Below, piece after piece: positions 22,654 to 35,140 of a DNA stretch of 64,000 bases (the first letter of the stretch is position 1; each line of letters opens with the position of its first letter). The position numbers and the translations under genes were made by a program. The stretch comes from Cryptomeria japonica (Eukaryota > Streptophyta > Pinopsida > Cupressales > Cupressaceae), in NCBI RefSeq assembly GCF_030272615.1, contig NC_081407.1, forward strand, positions 377,012,632 through 377,076,631, written 5' to 3'. A model generated the notes under the pieces. It was given only the letters and a program-made list of their open reading frames with translations, was not told where the DNA came from and ran no database searches.

Positions 22654-23082
22654 TTTCTCTGTAGACCAAATTCTCTTTCTCCAAAGTCAACAAAGCACAA
22701 ATGAATCTAATTCAAGCCCTTTTCCCCTTTTATAGGAGGAAAATGAAATTAGGGTTAGCCAAATGGACCTATAATATGGTCGCGGTCTCCCCTATACCAT
22801 AACATTTGTAACTTATCGGGAGATGAATCAATTTACACACATTTCACATCAACGGAATCATACACATCATCTGCAACTCATCAAATTAAATCAATTTTTT
22901 TTCAAAATATTGATTCATCTCCCGAGGGGGCATCACCATCAAATATCGAATCTGGGGCATCACACATCAAATAAAATTTGGGGCATGACTTGCAAATCAA
23001 AAGAGTGACACAAAAATTGCATTTGATCATAAATCACAAAAACACATCATTTTCTTTGAAATAACATGTGCACACACGTCAA
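22654..23082. other. E1 region between the PMD gene start and the polypurine tract
   Basis: No coding sequence recognised. For the antisense gene this is the upstream region and might hold its promoter. Short inverted copies of GGGAGATGAATCAAT-type sequence occur near 22818-22834 and 22908-22925 (ATTGATTCATCTCCC). Confidence 0.45.
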
Positions 23083-23099
23083 TTCAAAGAGGGGCAAAA
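23083..23099 (+). other. E1 polypurine tract
   Basis: AAGAGGGGCAAAA lies immediately before the TG of the 3' LTR, the expected position for the plus-strand primer. Confidence 0.75.
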
Positions 23100-24572
23100 T
23101 GTAGACGTATAAAAATGACCACATTCCTAAATGAATATTTTATGTTCATTTCTCTATTTAATTGTATCCGATTTAATTAAATTATCCACATTCCTCTATT
23201 TAATTAAGTAAATTACTCAATTTATTTAAATTAAATTCACTATACCCATTTAATGAATAAATCATTTTATTCAATTAAATCCCCCCTATCCACTTTTAAT
23301 TAAATTCAAATTTAATTAAATAGTTATCCTAAATTAAATAAATCTAATTTATTTAATTTCTCCAAATTGCAACCAAATAGAATTAAATTACTTTATTTCA
23401 ATTAAATCCTATTATCCCTCCATCCACTTGCAAAATCCTAAACCCCTTTCTAATCCCTTCTAGAATCCTCTAATCACTTCTAATTAACCTAACCCCTCCT
23501 CTAAACTTTGTCACATCCCTAAGCAAAGGGAAGTCATTTCTCAAAACCTCAAAGTCTTTGATAACCATTAAAGGCTTCAAGTCTTCAACCACCTAAATCC
23601 TCAAAGTCTTTGATAACCATTAAAGGTTTCAAATCTTCAACCACTTAATCCCCCAAAGTCTCCAATAACCATTAATGGTTAACTCAAACCCTCTTACATG
23701 GTTAAATCATTTGTTTTAACTCAACCTTCATCCAACCCAATGGTCTCATCAGGCCTTTAATGCTTTGACCATGATTATCTCTTAATCATTTGCACAAAGG
23801 TTTATCCTTGGATTAACTCTTAATCCAGTGGGTAATCCTAACTTAGACTTGACCCTTACCCTCTAGATAACCATGAGGTCTTCTCAGGCATTCAATGTCT
23901 CCAACCCCTTCTCTCAACCCAACCCTATGTTGACACTTGTCACCATTTCATTGGTGCCAATTACAAACATGGATCCCCAATTTTCAAACTCAACCCTTGA
24001 TTAAACCATTCAATCTTGACCATCCATTGCCCTATTTTTGCTATAAATAGAGCTCTCATTCCTCCATTTTCAAGAATCATCATCCAAATTTGTAGCATCA
24101 CACTTATGCTCAAATACATTCAAGCTTTCATATCATTTTTATGCTCATCATTTTAGCCTCTTTGAAATCAGGAATTAGTTTTGTTTAGAATACTTTCTTT
24201 ATCATTTTAGCTCAATCATAGACTAAATATATCATGTTAGGATAGTACTCATACTAACCTTGTCATCTTATCATCTAGTTTATTGCATTTTAAAATCATA
24301 CATAGCTTATAACGCATCTCATACTAAAATCTATCAAAGCATCCCTCGTTCTTGCATTTGCCATCCCTAAACCATTTTGCTCAGTGATCTGAGAGCAAAA
24401 ACATTGGTTTGAGGGACATTGTAAGATAGAGAACCATGGGACCCACCTTGGGAAGCTGAGTAATACTACGTTACTCCATAGCTTGCACCAAGAAGTCCTG
24501 TGTGTGTGTGTGGACTAGTATTTATAATATTTTCACATATTAAGTTTTATCAGCCCACTTTTCCCGCATACA
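23100..24572 (+). repeat. E1 3' LTR (1473 bp)
   Basis: Same ends as the 5' LTR, followed by the duplicated CATAC at 24573-24577. It has a block at about 23829-23929 that the 5' LTR lacks. Confidence 0.93.
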
Positions 24573-26605
24573 CATACAAATGTGTAGAATACCTAAAATC
24601 TCTTATTTCTATTTTTCAAGGGCAAATATCTTTTATTGGTTAGAACATCTCTCAATACAACCAATCTAAAGAAGAGGGTTAAACTTGTATTATTAACTAC
24701 GATAATATTAGTAAAAAAACCTAGTAATAAGCATATGAATTAAAATTCTCATTTAAAAAAAGTTAACAATTTTTTTAAAAGTTCAATCAGATATATATTT
24801 TTTCCTCCTCAAAAAATTCACTTGGTTTCGTAATAAATTGTTTATATATTATAATTTTATAAAATTATTTTAGTTTGTTAGATTTGTAATTTACATAAAT
24901 GAAATTACATTTTTGTTGTATTGTGGTTGTTTCTATTTTTAATATTACATATATGCTTTATACTTCATTTTCAAATTTTGTTTAGAAACATAATCAGATA
25001 CATCCATATTTCTTTAAACTATATAAATACACATAATTTTAATATGCAACCTTTTCATAAACATTCACACTAAAATTCAAACTAACTGTACTCTACTTGA
25101 ACTGCCAAAACAATGAGATCCACATATGAACAACAACAGATGTTAATTACAATATATATTATATGAAGAAGAATCCAGGAATTCAGTAGGATAAATACAA
25201 AAAAGGACAAGGTGGGACAACATCAGGGCCGACTGTGGATGACACCTTATTCTTAGTGAATGTCATTGCTGAAATGGCAATACTATTATGCCGGCACTTT
25301 TAATCAATGAGAAAGAAGCGATACAGTGCAGCCATTGTTGTTTTCTATTCAAGCTTATGTTAATAGTATAGTGATGGTAAATTATGGTGGTGTATTAGTA
25401 ATGATATAATGTCATTTTAGTTTGTGAGATTGTTGTTGTTGAGTGTTTATGTTAGGGATGGGACTTCTTATATATGAACTTGTTATTGCTGAATGTTTAT
25501 ATTGGATATGAACTTATAGATAATGACATAATGAAATGATTAAATTATGAAAATTGTAATTAATGAATGTTAATGAAATCTTCATATATGACTTTGTCTG
25601 TTCATAACTCTAATATTAAAAATTACCCCAAGTTTAAGATAGATAATTGAATTGTGGTCCATGAGACTTTTGTCTTTGGATATCAGACAATAGCAGAGGA
25701 TCCAAATATAACACGTCATGTTCCAACTTACCGAGTCATGTTCCAATTTATTTTTTATGATTAGTCTGGCATTAGAGTTTGAATCACTGTAACAGTGTCA
25801 ATTACCAAGATATATGCCAAGTTGGATTATATGGTACTTAAAATGGACTGCTTGTTTCAAGCCTCGGCTTGGTGCCTCAATTATTAATTATTATTCAAAT
25901 AAGGTCTTTTGATCAATCACACAATTTATTTGGGTGTTTAAATGAATATTATTTGTCAATAACTTTAACTCTTCAAATTTTGTGATGATGAAAGATCAGT
26001 CGTTATCTAATTCTAAAATCTTAGCATTGTATCGTCGAGAATCTTAGTACTATATCTTAATTTTTACCATTAATTTAATGTGGGTCTTTCTTTAAAATTT
26101 AAAATTTTATTTTTTATTTTTTTAAAGATATTTAATTTTGATGTATTTTACGTATAAGTTGATAAAATCAATAGAATATATTAGGACATCAATAGAATAT
26201 ATTAGTCCTAAATATTTTTAGTTTTAGTGATCTAATCTTATTTTAATTTATACTTGTTTTTCATCATGGAATGGATTGTAGATACAATTTTATAATGTTA
26301 AGAAATAGTTACACTTGTTGACAAACACATGACACATCATAAGACATTTTTGAATGGAGATATTATAGTTAAATTAAAGTGTCCAAATTGATAAATGAAT
26401 AATGACGATGTTATTACAAGTGTATAGAATATGGTATTTTAGTCTTTGTACTCACCTTAGGATTTAGGCATTAGATTTTGACTAAGGATTTGGGTGGTTT
26501 TAGCTTGTGATTTCCTCTTTATCATTTGATTATTTTCATGTACTACGTCTCTTATTTATTGGATACTTGAGATGGTAGTTTGATAGTTTAGTTTTATAAA
26601 TATTA
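24573..26605. other. host DNA, right side of the E1 insertion
   Basis: AT-rich, no gene recognised. It is paralogous to parts of 53470-54070 (first third) and to 55540-56334 plus 59743-60505 (from about 25430). The stretch CTTAATTTTTACCATTAA at about 26056 is the empty site for the element inserted at 56335-59742. Confidence 0.65.
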
Positions 26606-27290
26606 TATGTACCTATGATAGTACTTTAGTGCAATAAGAGATTATTAGAACTTATTTTAAAACTCTCTCTCTCTCCTAAGGATGAATTTTTGATGAATGA
26701 TGTTGATCTTTCTCCTAAAATGCTCCTCTCCCATAAGGATATGCTAGAGGAAGAGGATGATATCATAAACACCTTCCTTAATGTCACTTTACCTTCTATG
26801 CATGGCATTCCTCCTAGAGATGAAGCATTGATGGATATAGTTAATCCTTCTCCCAAAGTTTGTCTTACCCATAAAGATACCTTGGAGCAAGAAGATGAAA
26901 TCATTAACACTTTCCTTGATGCTCTCTCTCCTAAAGATGAGTCCTCAGAGAATAACTTAGAGCTTAATCAAGTAAATACTATTAGTGTTTCTATTCATGT
27001 GATGCCTAGATTTCTACAAAATCCTACTCAACCCCAAAACCAACACACGATTAATGATAACAAACCAAAGATACCTTCTAAGAATATCTCAAAAGTTGCA
27101 AAATGGATATGTTAAAGAAGTGACAAGGAAAGACAATTGGAGCAAGCATATGGTCCCAAAATACATTACAAATATAATTTTATTATCACAAAGTGAGATT
27201 CCAATGTTCTTCTCACTTCCATTTCTTCTCCTCCTCATCCTAAGAAACATTTTGATAAGGAACCTAATCTTGTTCACAAACTCATTGCCT
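26606..27290 (+). pseudogene. fragment of an E3-type gypsy element, 5' coding part
   Basis: Closely similar to 63720-64000 within the first ORF of E3. The open frame 26690-27115 contains repeats of the form SPKxxLxHxDxLEEEDxIINTFL, acidic and without a gag fold. It has no LTR or primer site beside it, so it is an isolated fragment. The break at about 26606 matches the point where the host paralogy ends. Confidence 0.65.
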
Positions 27291-27898
27291 TAAATTCAAT
27301 ATATTGAAATTTTAGAACTCAAAAACTTTTGTAAACAAATTTTGTAACTGATTTTTTACTTTTGCACATAATATAATTTTTCTTTCCATCAATAAATCTC
27401 AATTGTTTGGAGTAGGACAAACATGACTCATAAATTTATTTATAAAAAAAATAATTTTTTGTAAATTTATATCTCTTGTCTTTGATTATCCATCTAATTA
27501 GTTTCACATGTTCTTATGCATCTATTATATATTTTAATTCTAATGTTCACATACTCTTATACATTTGTCTTATTAACTAGTTTAATAAAAATAGAAAATC
27601 ACATTTATTTTTATATACATGTTATCCTTTGTGATCTATCCCCTTTTCTATCTTATGACTAGTTCATAGTCACAGATTCATTAATGCTATCACCAGGTAG
27701 TCTTGCCTTAAATTAAATTTGCACTGATATCCCACTTTAATGAGACGTTGCGTCTTTATATTTAAAGACATCCATTATATTCACGTCCCAATCTTCAAGC
27801 ATTATTTAACTATCATTCACATGTGTAAAATCAGATTGGTGCATTAAAGGGCATCTATTTTTTCACAAATTTAGATGCATGCATTACTGAAGATTATT
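27291..27898. other. F-box 3' flank remnant and AT-rich host DNA
   Basis: 27291-27440 resembles 5075-5200 and 54865-55015, the sequence downstream of the F-box gene. The rest shows no gene. It ends with TGAAGATTATT (27888-27898), the left target duplication of the minus-strand LINE. Confidence 0.55.
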
Positions 27899-28498
27899 CT
27901 GATAGAGGGCCTGCACCCTTATATAGTAGTTAGACATCAAAATAAAGGGGTGTCACAAGGAGCGAGAACACCCAAACATTAGGACCAACAAACACAACAA
28001 AAATCCAAAACCATCAAATAACATAAACTAAAACTAGATGCAAATAAAACCAAGACCAAACACAAAGAACACCCAAAAACACCACCCATAGAAGATGCCA
28101 ACCGATGGTCCACAATCTAGGGGTTTAATAGCTTGCCAGTCTTGTCTGAGCTTCTTAGCTTTTTTAGGAAAATATAGTCTTTTACCATGCTCTTGCCAGG
28201 AGCAATATTATGGGATTCAACTTTCACCTTGATGACATGGTACTAATTGGCTCCAAAGTAGTACTAGCTGCAATCTCCATGGACCTCTTCCTCTTAGCAT
28301 GTCTTTGTTCAATCTCTTCCTAGATAACCTATATAAAAGATAAATTTTTGGACACTATTTCCCTATTATACACTACAATTTGTTACAATTTTCTTTTCAG
28401 AATTTTTTGGTTGTCCTAGATGTCAAAGATATCCCTATCCATTTCTTTCCTTTCTTGTTCATTGCCATCCAACCTCTATCATATTTGTCCTCTACCAA

Positions 28499-28732
28499 CT
28501 AGTTAGTAGTCCTAGCCTCCACCTCAGCCAAAGCCTCTAGTCTATTAATTTTCCTCTTAGCAATGTGGAGTTGGGATAGGAACCAGTGAATGATTTCATT
28601 TTGCCTATTGTACATGATGTAAAGTTCATTAAATTTGTCCACTATCTCTAGTAACTCCCAAGCACTAGGGGACAAAATAAGGGAGGGATGACGAGAATCC
28701 ATAAGTGGCATATAAGGGTTAGGGGCTATCAT
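28499..28732 (-). pseudogene. LINE extra ORF, coiled-coil part
   Basis: A 77-residue frame ending in LHIAKRKINRLEALAEVEAR, which resembles MNVAIKKINRMEAANEAEAK at 52660-52720 in the other LINE tail. It is predicted to be helical (heptad pattern of I/L/A). It is the C-terminal half of the ORF whose N-terminal half is at 42620-43030 on the other side of E2. Function unknown. Confidence 0.5.
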
Positions 28733-30114
28733 AGTAGCATTAGGGATATAATTATTAGGGGTCCATTCTGAGCCTATAGTCCAGGAGGAAGAGGAGTCCT
28801 CGGAGATAACCTCCTCAATGATCGACCCTTTGACAATTCTCTTTCTACAATTGGGCTTGAGTTTCGATATTATTCATCTTAACAATACACTAAAGATTGA
28901 ACTACGTTTCCATTTTTTTAGATAGGGGAGTGACTATAGTAGAGTTGGAGGCACCTTTATAAGTAGTCTCTAGGATGTTAGACAACTCCATGATTAGGGT
29001 AGGATTCAAAAAGGAGCCAATAAAGTTTATTTTAGGGTTGTTGGAAGGGGACATAACCGACTAGAAATTATAAAGCGTGGGGATTAACTCGTAGTGAAGG
29101 TGAAGCACTTCCTTAGACTTGATCATAACAACGGATTGAGTCAGGGATGAAAACATCTAGAAGGAAAAATTTATTTTACACCGTGTCTAAAATGATTTAG
29201 CATAAGAAATAGTTGTGTAGCATCGTAAATTGTATGCACTTGCTAAAGCAGTACAATTTCACACCTAGTTTAGCACCCGCCTTGGGATTCTCTCTAAAAT
29301 CATCATATCCAACGGCCCTAAAAATTTGGTGAAAAGTTGTCAGGACCATGGCGCCCAGAGTGCACACGGTCCCGAACATTTTTCCTAAAATTTTAGGAGT
29401 GCAATCCAATCATAAAATAAAGCTTAACCCCAAGATATTGGTGAGAGATTCAATCTCTAGGTTGGCCAAAAGTTGAAATTAAGACCTAGGGTTTCATATA
29501 TAAAAGCTCTCTTTCTTCATTTGAAAGGATCTGAATTTTGGTTTCAGGGACCTTCTATGCAACGAAAGAGTAGATCTTTGAAGACTTCAACAACGTTCAA
29601 CATCCATCTATCAAGCATTCACCAATTTCATTCATCCATTTAGGGCTTTGAAGACATTGAAGAGCAATAGGGGATCACCGACTGAAGATTGGCTTGTACC
29701 CTTCCCTTGGGGTTGGGTATGATTTCATGTTGTTTTCATGTCTTTGCATAAGCCTCATTATATCATTTGTATTCATGCTTTAGATCACTTTGCATCTTGA
29801 TTTGGAGCATTTACATTATCATTTACAAGCAATCAGGGTTTACTTTCTAGGTTGCTCTACTTTGCTTACTTGCATTTTAGGATCTTGCACACACACAAGG
29901 TCTGCACACACACTACTTTTACAATACAACTTGGCTATTCATGGAGGTGGAAATCACCAAAGCAGGGGTTTGACTAAGGCAAAACCCTATATAGCTGCCC
30001 ACCATACCTTTTCAGATATAAGTGCAGGTTTCGGGATTCGGACGACACCGCAAGTTGCAGATCCGACGGAAGCGGACTGAGATAGAACTTCACACCAAAT
30101 TTTAGGGCAAAAGA

Positions 30115-30215
30115 CTAGGACAGAGGCATGGGGCACCTTGGTCCTGCCAGGATAGGGGTGCTAGGCGCCCTGGTCCCTGGGACAGGGGCGCTGGGCGCCT
30201 TGGTCCTTCTGTCAG
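30115..30215 (+). repeat. GC-rich word repeated about 3 times in the E2 LTR
   Basis: Units of about 31 bp with the core GGGGCGCTGGGCGCCTTGGTCC. The same array is at about 42043-42140 in the 3' LTR. Confidence 0.7.
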
Positions 30216-30425
30216 ACAGCAAGTTTCAGACAACTTTTCAGGTTGTAAAACAGCAGTTTCAGTAGCAGTTTCAGGAGCAGAATCAGGACAGTGGCGCTCG
30301 CGCCCCCGTCCTGAACATTTTCACTCAAATTTTAACTCCGGGTACACATCTGCATTCTTATCTTGTCCTGGTGTTTACAGTTTTCCATTGTGTAATCTCA
30401 ATTCTGCAACCTCGTTATTAGTTCA

Positions 30426-31200
30426 TGTATATGGTGAAAATGGATAACAATAATAATCAATATTGAAAGACTAAAATGGATTCAACCACTAAACCCTAGC
30501 CTAACAATGAACAAAGATCCACCATAACATATGAAGATAACCTAAGACAATGCAAATAACTCAAAAATCACAAAGATTATACCATCACATGTCCAATAGG
30601 GTTTTGATCTCCATTCTTCCTATCTCCATTGATCTTGCTTGATATACTTGCTCTCAGATTTTTATATGCACAAGAGCTCAACAAAGAACGGAATGTGGTT
30701 GCAAGTGGAATTGTAGTGTAGCCAAGTACTCCAAAATCAGTCATTAGGGTTTGACAATGAAGAAAGCATCTCCTTAAATAGAAGACACAATAAGAAATGG
30801 AGGGTTAAGATTGAGAGGTGTAAAAAGAGAGGTCGGCTAGGATTAGAGGGTAGGTATAAGAAATACCAAAATAATGAAAGAGGTAGGTAGTGTAGGAAAT
30901 AAGAGATGAATGACATGTGTCATGTGTAGAAAAAGATAAATGAATTAATTAAATAAATAAAGATTTATTTAATTAATAGAAGAAGTAGGATAATTAAATA
31001 AATAAAATATTTATTTAATTTAGGAAAGGGATAATTTAAATAAATAAATGTATTTATTTAAATGAGAAATAAGGCTAGAAGAGGATAAATGAATTAATTA
31101 AATAAATAAAGATTTATTTAATTAATAGAAGAATTAGGCTTAGATAATTAAATAAATAAAATATTTATTTAATTAGACATGACAATTTTGAGTGTCTACA
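30426..31200 (-). repeat. solo LTR of an E1-like gypsy family
   Basis: A 775-bp insertion, absent from the 3' LTR of E2, with a perfect 5-bp duplication GTTCA on both sides (30421-30425, 31201-31205). Read on the minus strand it begins TGTAGACACTC and is full of TTTATTTAATTA blocks, like the E1 LTR start (TGTAGACG). There is no internal sequence, so it is a product of LTR-LTR recombination. Confidence 0.85.
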
Positions 31201-31419
31201 GTTCATACTTGCACTTTGGGGTTAGGAATTGAACTTGCATCATTTTATCTTTCAATTACAACAAAGGAATAGAAACCCTAATAGGTAGCCCATGGCTCTA
31301 TCTTTCACAAAAAGAAGTAGCCAACTGTGTGATACCTCTAGGCTCTTTCGTATTCCACAATGTGTGTCAAAAGGTAGGATTAGGACATGTTAGCCTAGTC
31401 TCGCTTTTTCCCCTACACA

Positions 31420-31438
31420 TTTTGGTGAACCCGATGTG
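31420..31438 (+). other. E2 primer-binding site
   Basis: TTTTGGTGAACCCGATGTGA directly follows the LTR. E3 has the closely related TTTTGGTGAACCTGACTC at the same position. The tRNA is not assigned. Confidence 0.55.
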
Positions 31439-31624
31439 AATCTTATTATTGCTTTCTCTTGCATTGCATTTGTTAGATCGAGATCTAGATTTAGTGTGTC
31501 TCATTTAAGTTTCATTTTCAAAAAAAAAAAGAAAAGAAAAAAAAAAGACAAAAAAAAGAAAAAAAAAAAGAGTGTGTTTCTTTGTTTCTTTGCATTGTGT
31601 GTTTTATGCAACTTTTATTTCAAA

Positions 31625-33859
31625 ATGTCAGATTTTTATTTGCAAGATGTTCATATTTATGATGATGTATGCAATTATGTTGATTATGAGTATAGCCAAG
31701 ATGAATTAGATGAAGCCTTAGATGAGTTTTTGAACCCTAAAGATACCAAACCTTCATTTTACCAAAAACTCATAAACATTGTTACTATGCCATTTCGGTG
31801 TGATGAGAAAGATAAGTCGAATGATTCCTCTCAAGGGTACATTCCTATCAACTCTTCCACTAAATCTAGTAACATGGTTGTTTTCAATGATCCCCTCTAT
31901 GAAGAGATGTCTCCTTTTGAATCAAAAGATAAACCTTTTAATAGATATGATCATGCTTTGTTGGATGATGCTCTTGATGACTTTGTGGCTTTATCGAAAT
32001 CTTTAAACAAGAACAAAACTTCTAAATTAGTTAACATGATAAACCTAAAAGAGCATAATAAGCCTCTCTTTGAAGTCCAAGGTGCTTATCCTTCTCCCAC
32101 CTTTCAAGTTCCTAAATCACCTCTCCTTACTGTCCAAGGAAGGTATGGTCATGATTCCTTTCTTACTTCGAATAAACCTATCATCACTGTGCAAGGAAGA
32201 AAACCTATGAGTCCTTATAGTTATGCCAAGCAATTAACTAGAGAGTGTTATCATGCGGTTGCCCATACTTATCATACTAGAAATAATAGACAGCCTAATC
32301 CTCCTCCTGTTACTCCAGTTTCTCTTCCTAATCCTCAACCAATTCTTCCGCAAGCTCCACGTATTTCACAAGTTCTTGGTAAGGAATATGATCTCATAGA
32401 ACAACTTAAGGCTACCCCTACTAAGATATCCCTTTGGGATTTGATTCAAACTTCTTCCGCTCATCATGGAATGTTACAAGATGCCTTGAAAGATTTGAAT
32501 GTTCCACCACCTAATACATCTAGTAATATAGTGTCTTTGGTTAACTTTGTGGTGAATCCTAAAGCTCAAATTGTGTTTACTCAAGATGAGTTGCCTACTA
32601 GTGAAATTCAACATCAATATGATCCCTTGATGATTGTGGTTATCATAAATGACACTGCTATAAGACGAACACTGGTAGATAATGGCTCTGGCCTTAATGT
32701 GTGTAGCATTAATCTATTGCATAAGATGAATGTGGATACATCCCTTATTGAACTTGACTCTCATCCCATTCGTGGCTTTGATAATGTGGCTAAGTCTTCA
32801 TTAGGTATTATCACCTTACCCCTCATAGTGGGGCCTGTTACTTTACCTACTCCTATCCATGTTATGTCGGGAAATCTAACATACAACTTTTTATTAGGGA
32901 GACCTTGGATTCACAGTATGCAAGCTGTCCCCTCTACATTGCATAGACAAGTTAAATTTATTTATAACAATAAGACATATACCTTGATAGGTGATACTAA
33001 TTTTCAAGCTTGTTTGCAAACATCTACTTCCAAAGGGAGTTCTTCTAAGCCTTCCTCTTCTAGTGATGACTCTTTAAACAAGATACCTATGGATGAATCC
33101 TCACTCTCCGATGATCAAAATTCTTTGGATGAGCTTGAAGTTCCTGAAGAAGATTCTTCTCAACTTGAATCTACACATGAAAAGGCTTTTGATCCTAAGA
33201 AGGTTCTCGCAGAAGACGATTGGGGATCTCTTGATTTTAATCCCACCTCTGTAGGTGAGTATAGGGTTCCTCCTAGAGAGCTTAAAGTTAAAAAGAAGGA
33301 AGAAGCTAAAAATCAATCAGTCTTACCTGAACCTATGAGCAATAATTTTGTGGCCGCTTCTCAGACTTCTGCTCCTCACACCTCTAATTCTGAAGAATTT
33401 GATTCTTTGTCTTATGAAAAACCCCCTTCTCTTTCTGAAATGGCTAATCGTTATGGTCGTGGTTTTCATATTTTAGCTAAGTATGGATATAATGGAAATG
33501 GTTGTGGCGCTCACGAACAAGGGATAAAGGTTCCTCTAGGGAATAATCTTTATGATGAGACCTTTGGACTTGGTTATAATCCCTACAAGCGCACTAAAGC
33601 TTCTAAAAGACCATGCATTAGTGTTAATGTTATTTCTACATCTCTACCAATGAGACACCCTGAGTATATCGATGGGGATCCTTCGTGTGCCTATGCTTTG
33701 GATGTCTTTCCTACCGATGATGCTTTAGCTAAGTTTTTGGGAGCATATGACACTCTTCCTCGTTATCATCACAATAGGGGATTTCCTTATTGTTTGAACA
33801 CTGAAGCTTGTTTTGGAAGAGAGATTGATAATGATGAGATTGTGGAAGAATTCCCTTAG
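31625..33859 (+). pseudogene. E2 ORF: acidic N-terminus, aspartic protease, G-patch-like end
   Basis: I prefer the ATG at 31625 (MSDFYLQDVH) to the upstream in-frame ATG at 31436, which overlaps the primer site and reads through a poly-Lys run. About 280 acidic residues without a gag fold lead into the conserved pre-protease block (ISLWDLIQTSSAHHGML). Protease follows at about 32600-32980: IRRTLVDNGSGLNVCSINLL and NFLLGRPWIHSMQAVPSTLH. The C-terminal part has GRGFHILAKYGYNGNG, a weak G-patch-like segment. The frame is open for 745 codons and stops at 33857-33859. The missing gag core is the main oddity. Confidence 0.75.
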
Positions 33860-33916
33860 TTAAAGGATACTCCTCAACAAAGTAATCTTCTTATAAGTGA
33901 CACCATTGATGTTAAG

Positions 33917-35116
33917 ATGGATCCTTGCAATGAAGAAAAAGTTATTAAAATTGGAAAATGTTTGGATGAAGAAGAACAAAAACAATATGCAGATTTATTG
34001 AGTGAATTCCCTGAGATCTTTGCTTGGACATATTCTGACATGCCTGGTATAGATCCTAAGATTGTTACTCATAATATTGTCTTAGTTCCTGATGCTAAGC
34101 TTGTGAAACAAAAGATTCAGAAAATGAATCCTAAGGTAGCTTTGCTTGTTAAGGCTGAGATTGAAAAATTATTGGAGGTAGGATTTATCCGCCCTATTGA
34201 CTATTCCCTGTGGATTTCAAATATTGTCGCTGTGGCTAAATCAGATAATAAAATAAGAATGTGTACCAACTTTTGAGATTTAAATAAGGCTTGCTTCTTT
34301 ATAAGATGATTTCCCTCTCCCAAACATTGACATGATAGTTGATTCTACAGCAGGACATGCTTTGTTATCCTTCATGGATGGTTTTTCAGGATATAATCAA
34401 ATTTTCATTAATCCTCAAGATCAATTCAAAACTGCTTTCACCACTCCTTGGGGTAAGTTTTGTTGGGTGATGATGCCTTTTGGACTTAAAAATGCTGACA
34501 CAACTTATCAACGAGCGATGACCCTTATCTTTCATGATTACATGCATAAGATTTTAGAAGATTATGTGGATGATATTTTAGCCAAATCCATTCTTCGTAT
34601 AGATCATATTAAGATCCTTCGTCAAATCTTTGAAAGAATTCATAAATATCACATGCGCTTGAATCCCCAAAAATGTGTTTTGGTGTGGATAGTGGAAAAC
34701 TATTAGGATTCATAGTTTCGCATCGTGGGATTGAGGTAGACACTAAGAAAATAGATGCTATTGTCAACATGCCACCCCCTAGAAATGTGTCTCAACTCAA
34801 AAGCTTACAAGGAAAGATTCAAGCTATTCGTAGGTTCGTATCTCAACTTGCGGATCATACTTTTCCTTTTACTCAACTTCTCAAAAAGAACATCACTTTT
34901 CAATGGAACGAAGATTGTCAGCAAGCATTTGAAGATTTAAAAGTATATTTGGCTAATCCTCCTATCCTTCAACCCGCCGAACCTTCTAAGCCCTTTCTTC
35001 TTTATACAGCTACTTCCTCTCATGCTCTCGCAGCATTATTGGCACAATATGATAAAGATGGTAAGGAGTGTCTGGTTTATTACATAAGTCGTACCTTACT
35101 CGATTATGAGACCTGA
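33917..35116 (+). pseudogene. E2 reverse transcriptase and RNase H
   Basis: RT begins with FAWTYSDMPGIDP and GFIRPIDYSLWISNIVAV. A TGA at 34274-34276 replaces the Arg of the NFRDLNKA motif. About four extra bases near 34290-34305 shift the frame. The frame then has FMDGFSGYNQ, MPFGLKNADTTYQ and YVDD (34563-34574). One T missing in the run at about 34677-34681 causes another shift. RNase H follows (YYISRTLLDYET) to a TGA at 35114-35116. Palm catalytic residues are present, but no continuous frame exists. Confidence 0.85.
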
Positions 35117-35140
35117 TATTCTGCGATAGAAAGACAATGC

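Larger units (their letters stand above)
6414..24572 (+). mobile_element. E1: complete Tat-like Ty3/gypsy LTR retrotransposon (18.2 kb)
   Basis: Both LTRs run TGTAGACG...GCATACA and are flanked by a perfect 5-bp duplication CATAC (6409-6413, 24573-24577). Removing the element and one CATAC gives sequence colinear with the paralogous DNA at about 50840-50880, which supports the boundaries. The internal order is primer site, phased repeat arrays, gag, protease, G-patch-like segment, RT, RNase H, second RNase H, integrase, then an antisense plant-mobile-domain gene before the polypurine tract. The second RNase H and the antisense extra gene indicate the Tat lineage. By eye the LTRs differ at about 15-20 sites plus one 100-bp indel, so the insertion is fairly young, yet all protein frames are interrupted. 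Confidence 0.9.
29216..31419 (+). repeat. E2 5' LTR, carrying a nested solo LTR
   Basis: 2204 bp including the 775-bp insertion at 30426-31200. Without that insertion and its duplicated 5 bp it is about 1424 bp, some 210 bp shorter than the 3' LTR because the segment equivalent to about 41000-41210 is missing. A TATA-like TATATAAAAG is at 29497-29506. The frame at 29790-30080 also occurs in the 3' LTR only because the LTR is duplicated. Confidence 0.9.

Noticed and set aside
29790..30080. 96-codon frame conserved between 29790-30080 and 41715-42005
   Set aside because: Both copies lie in the two LTRs of E2 and are alike because LTRs are duplicates. No protein motif.
31436..31620. Lys-rich N-terminus of the long E2 frame
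   Set aside because: The upstream ATG sits in the primer-binding site and the Lys run is a poly-A tract; translation from 31625 is more plausible.
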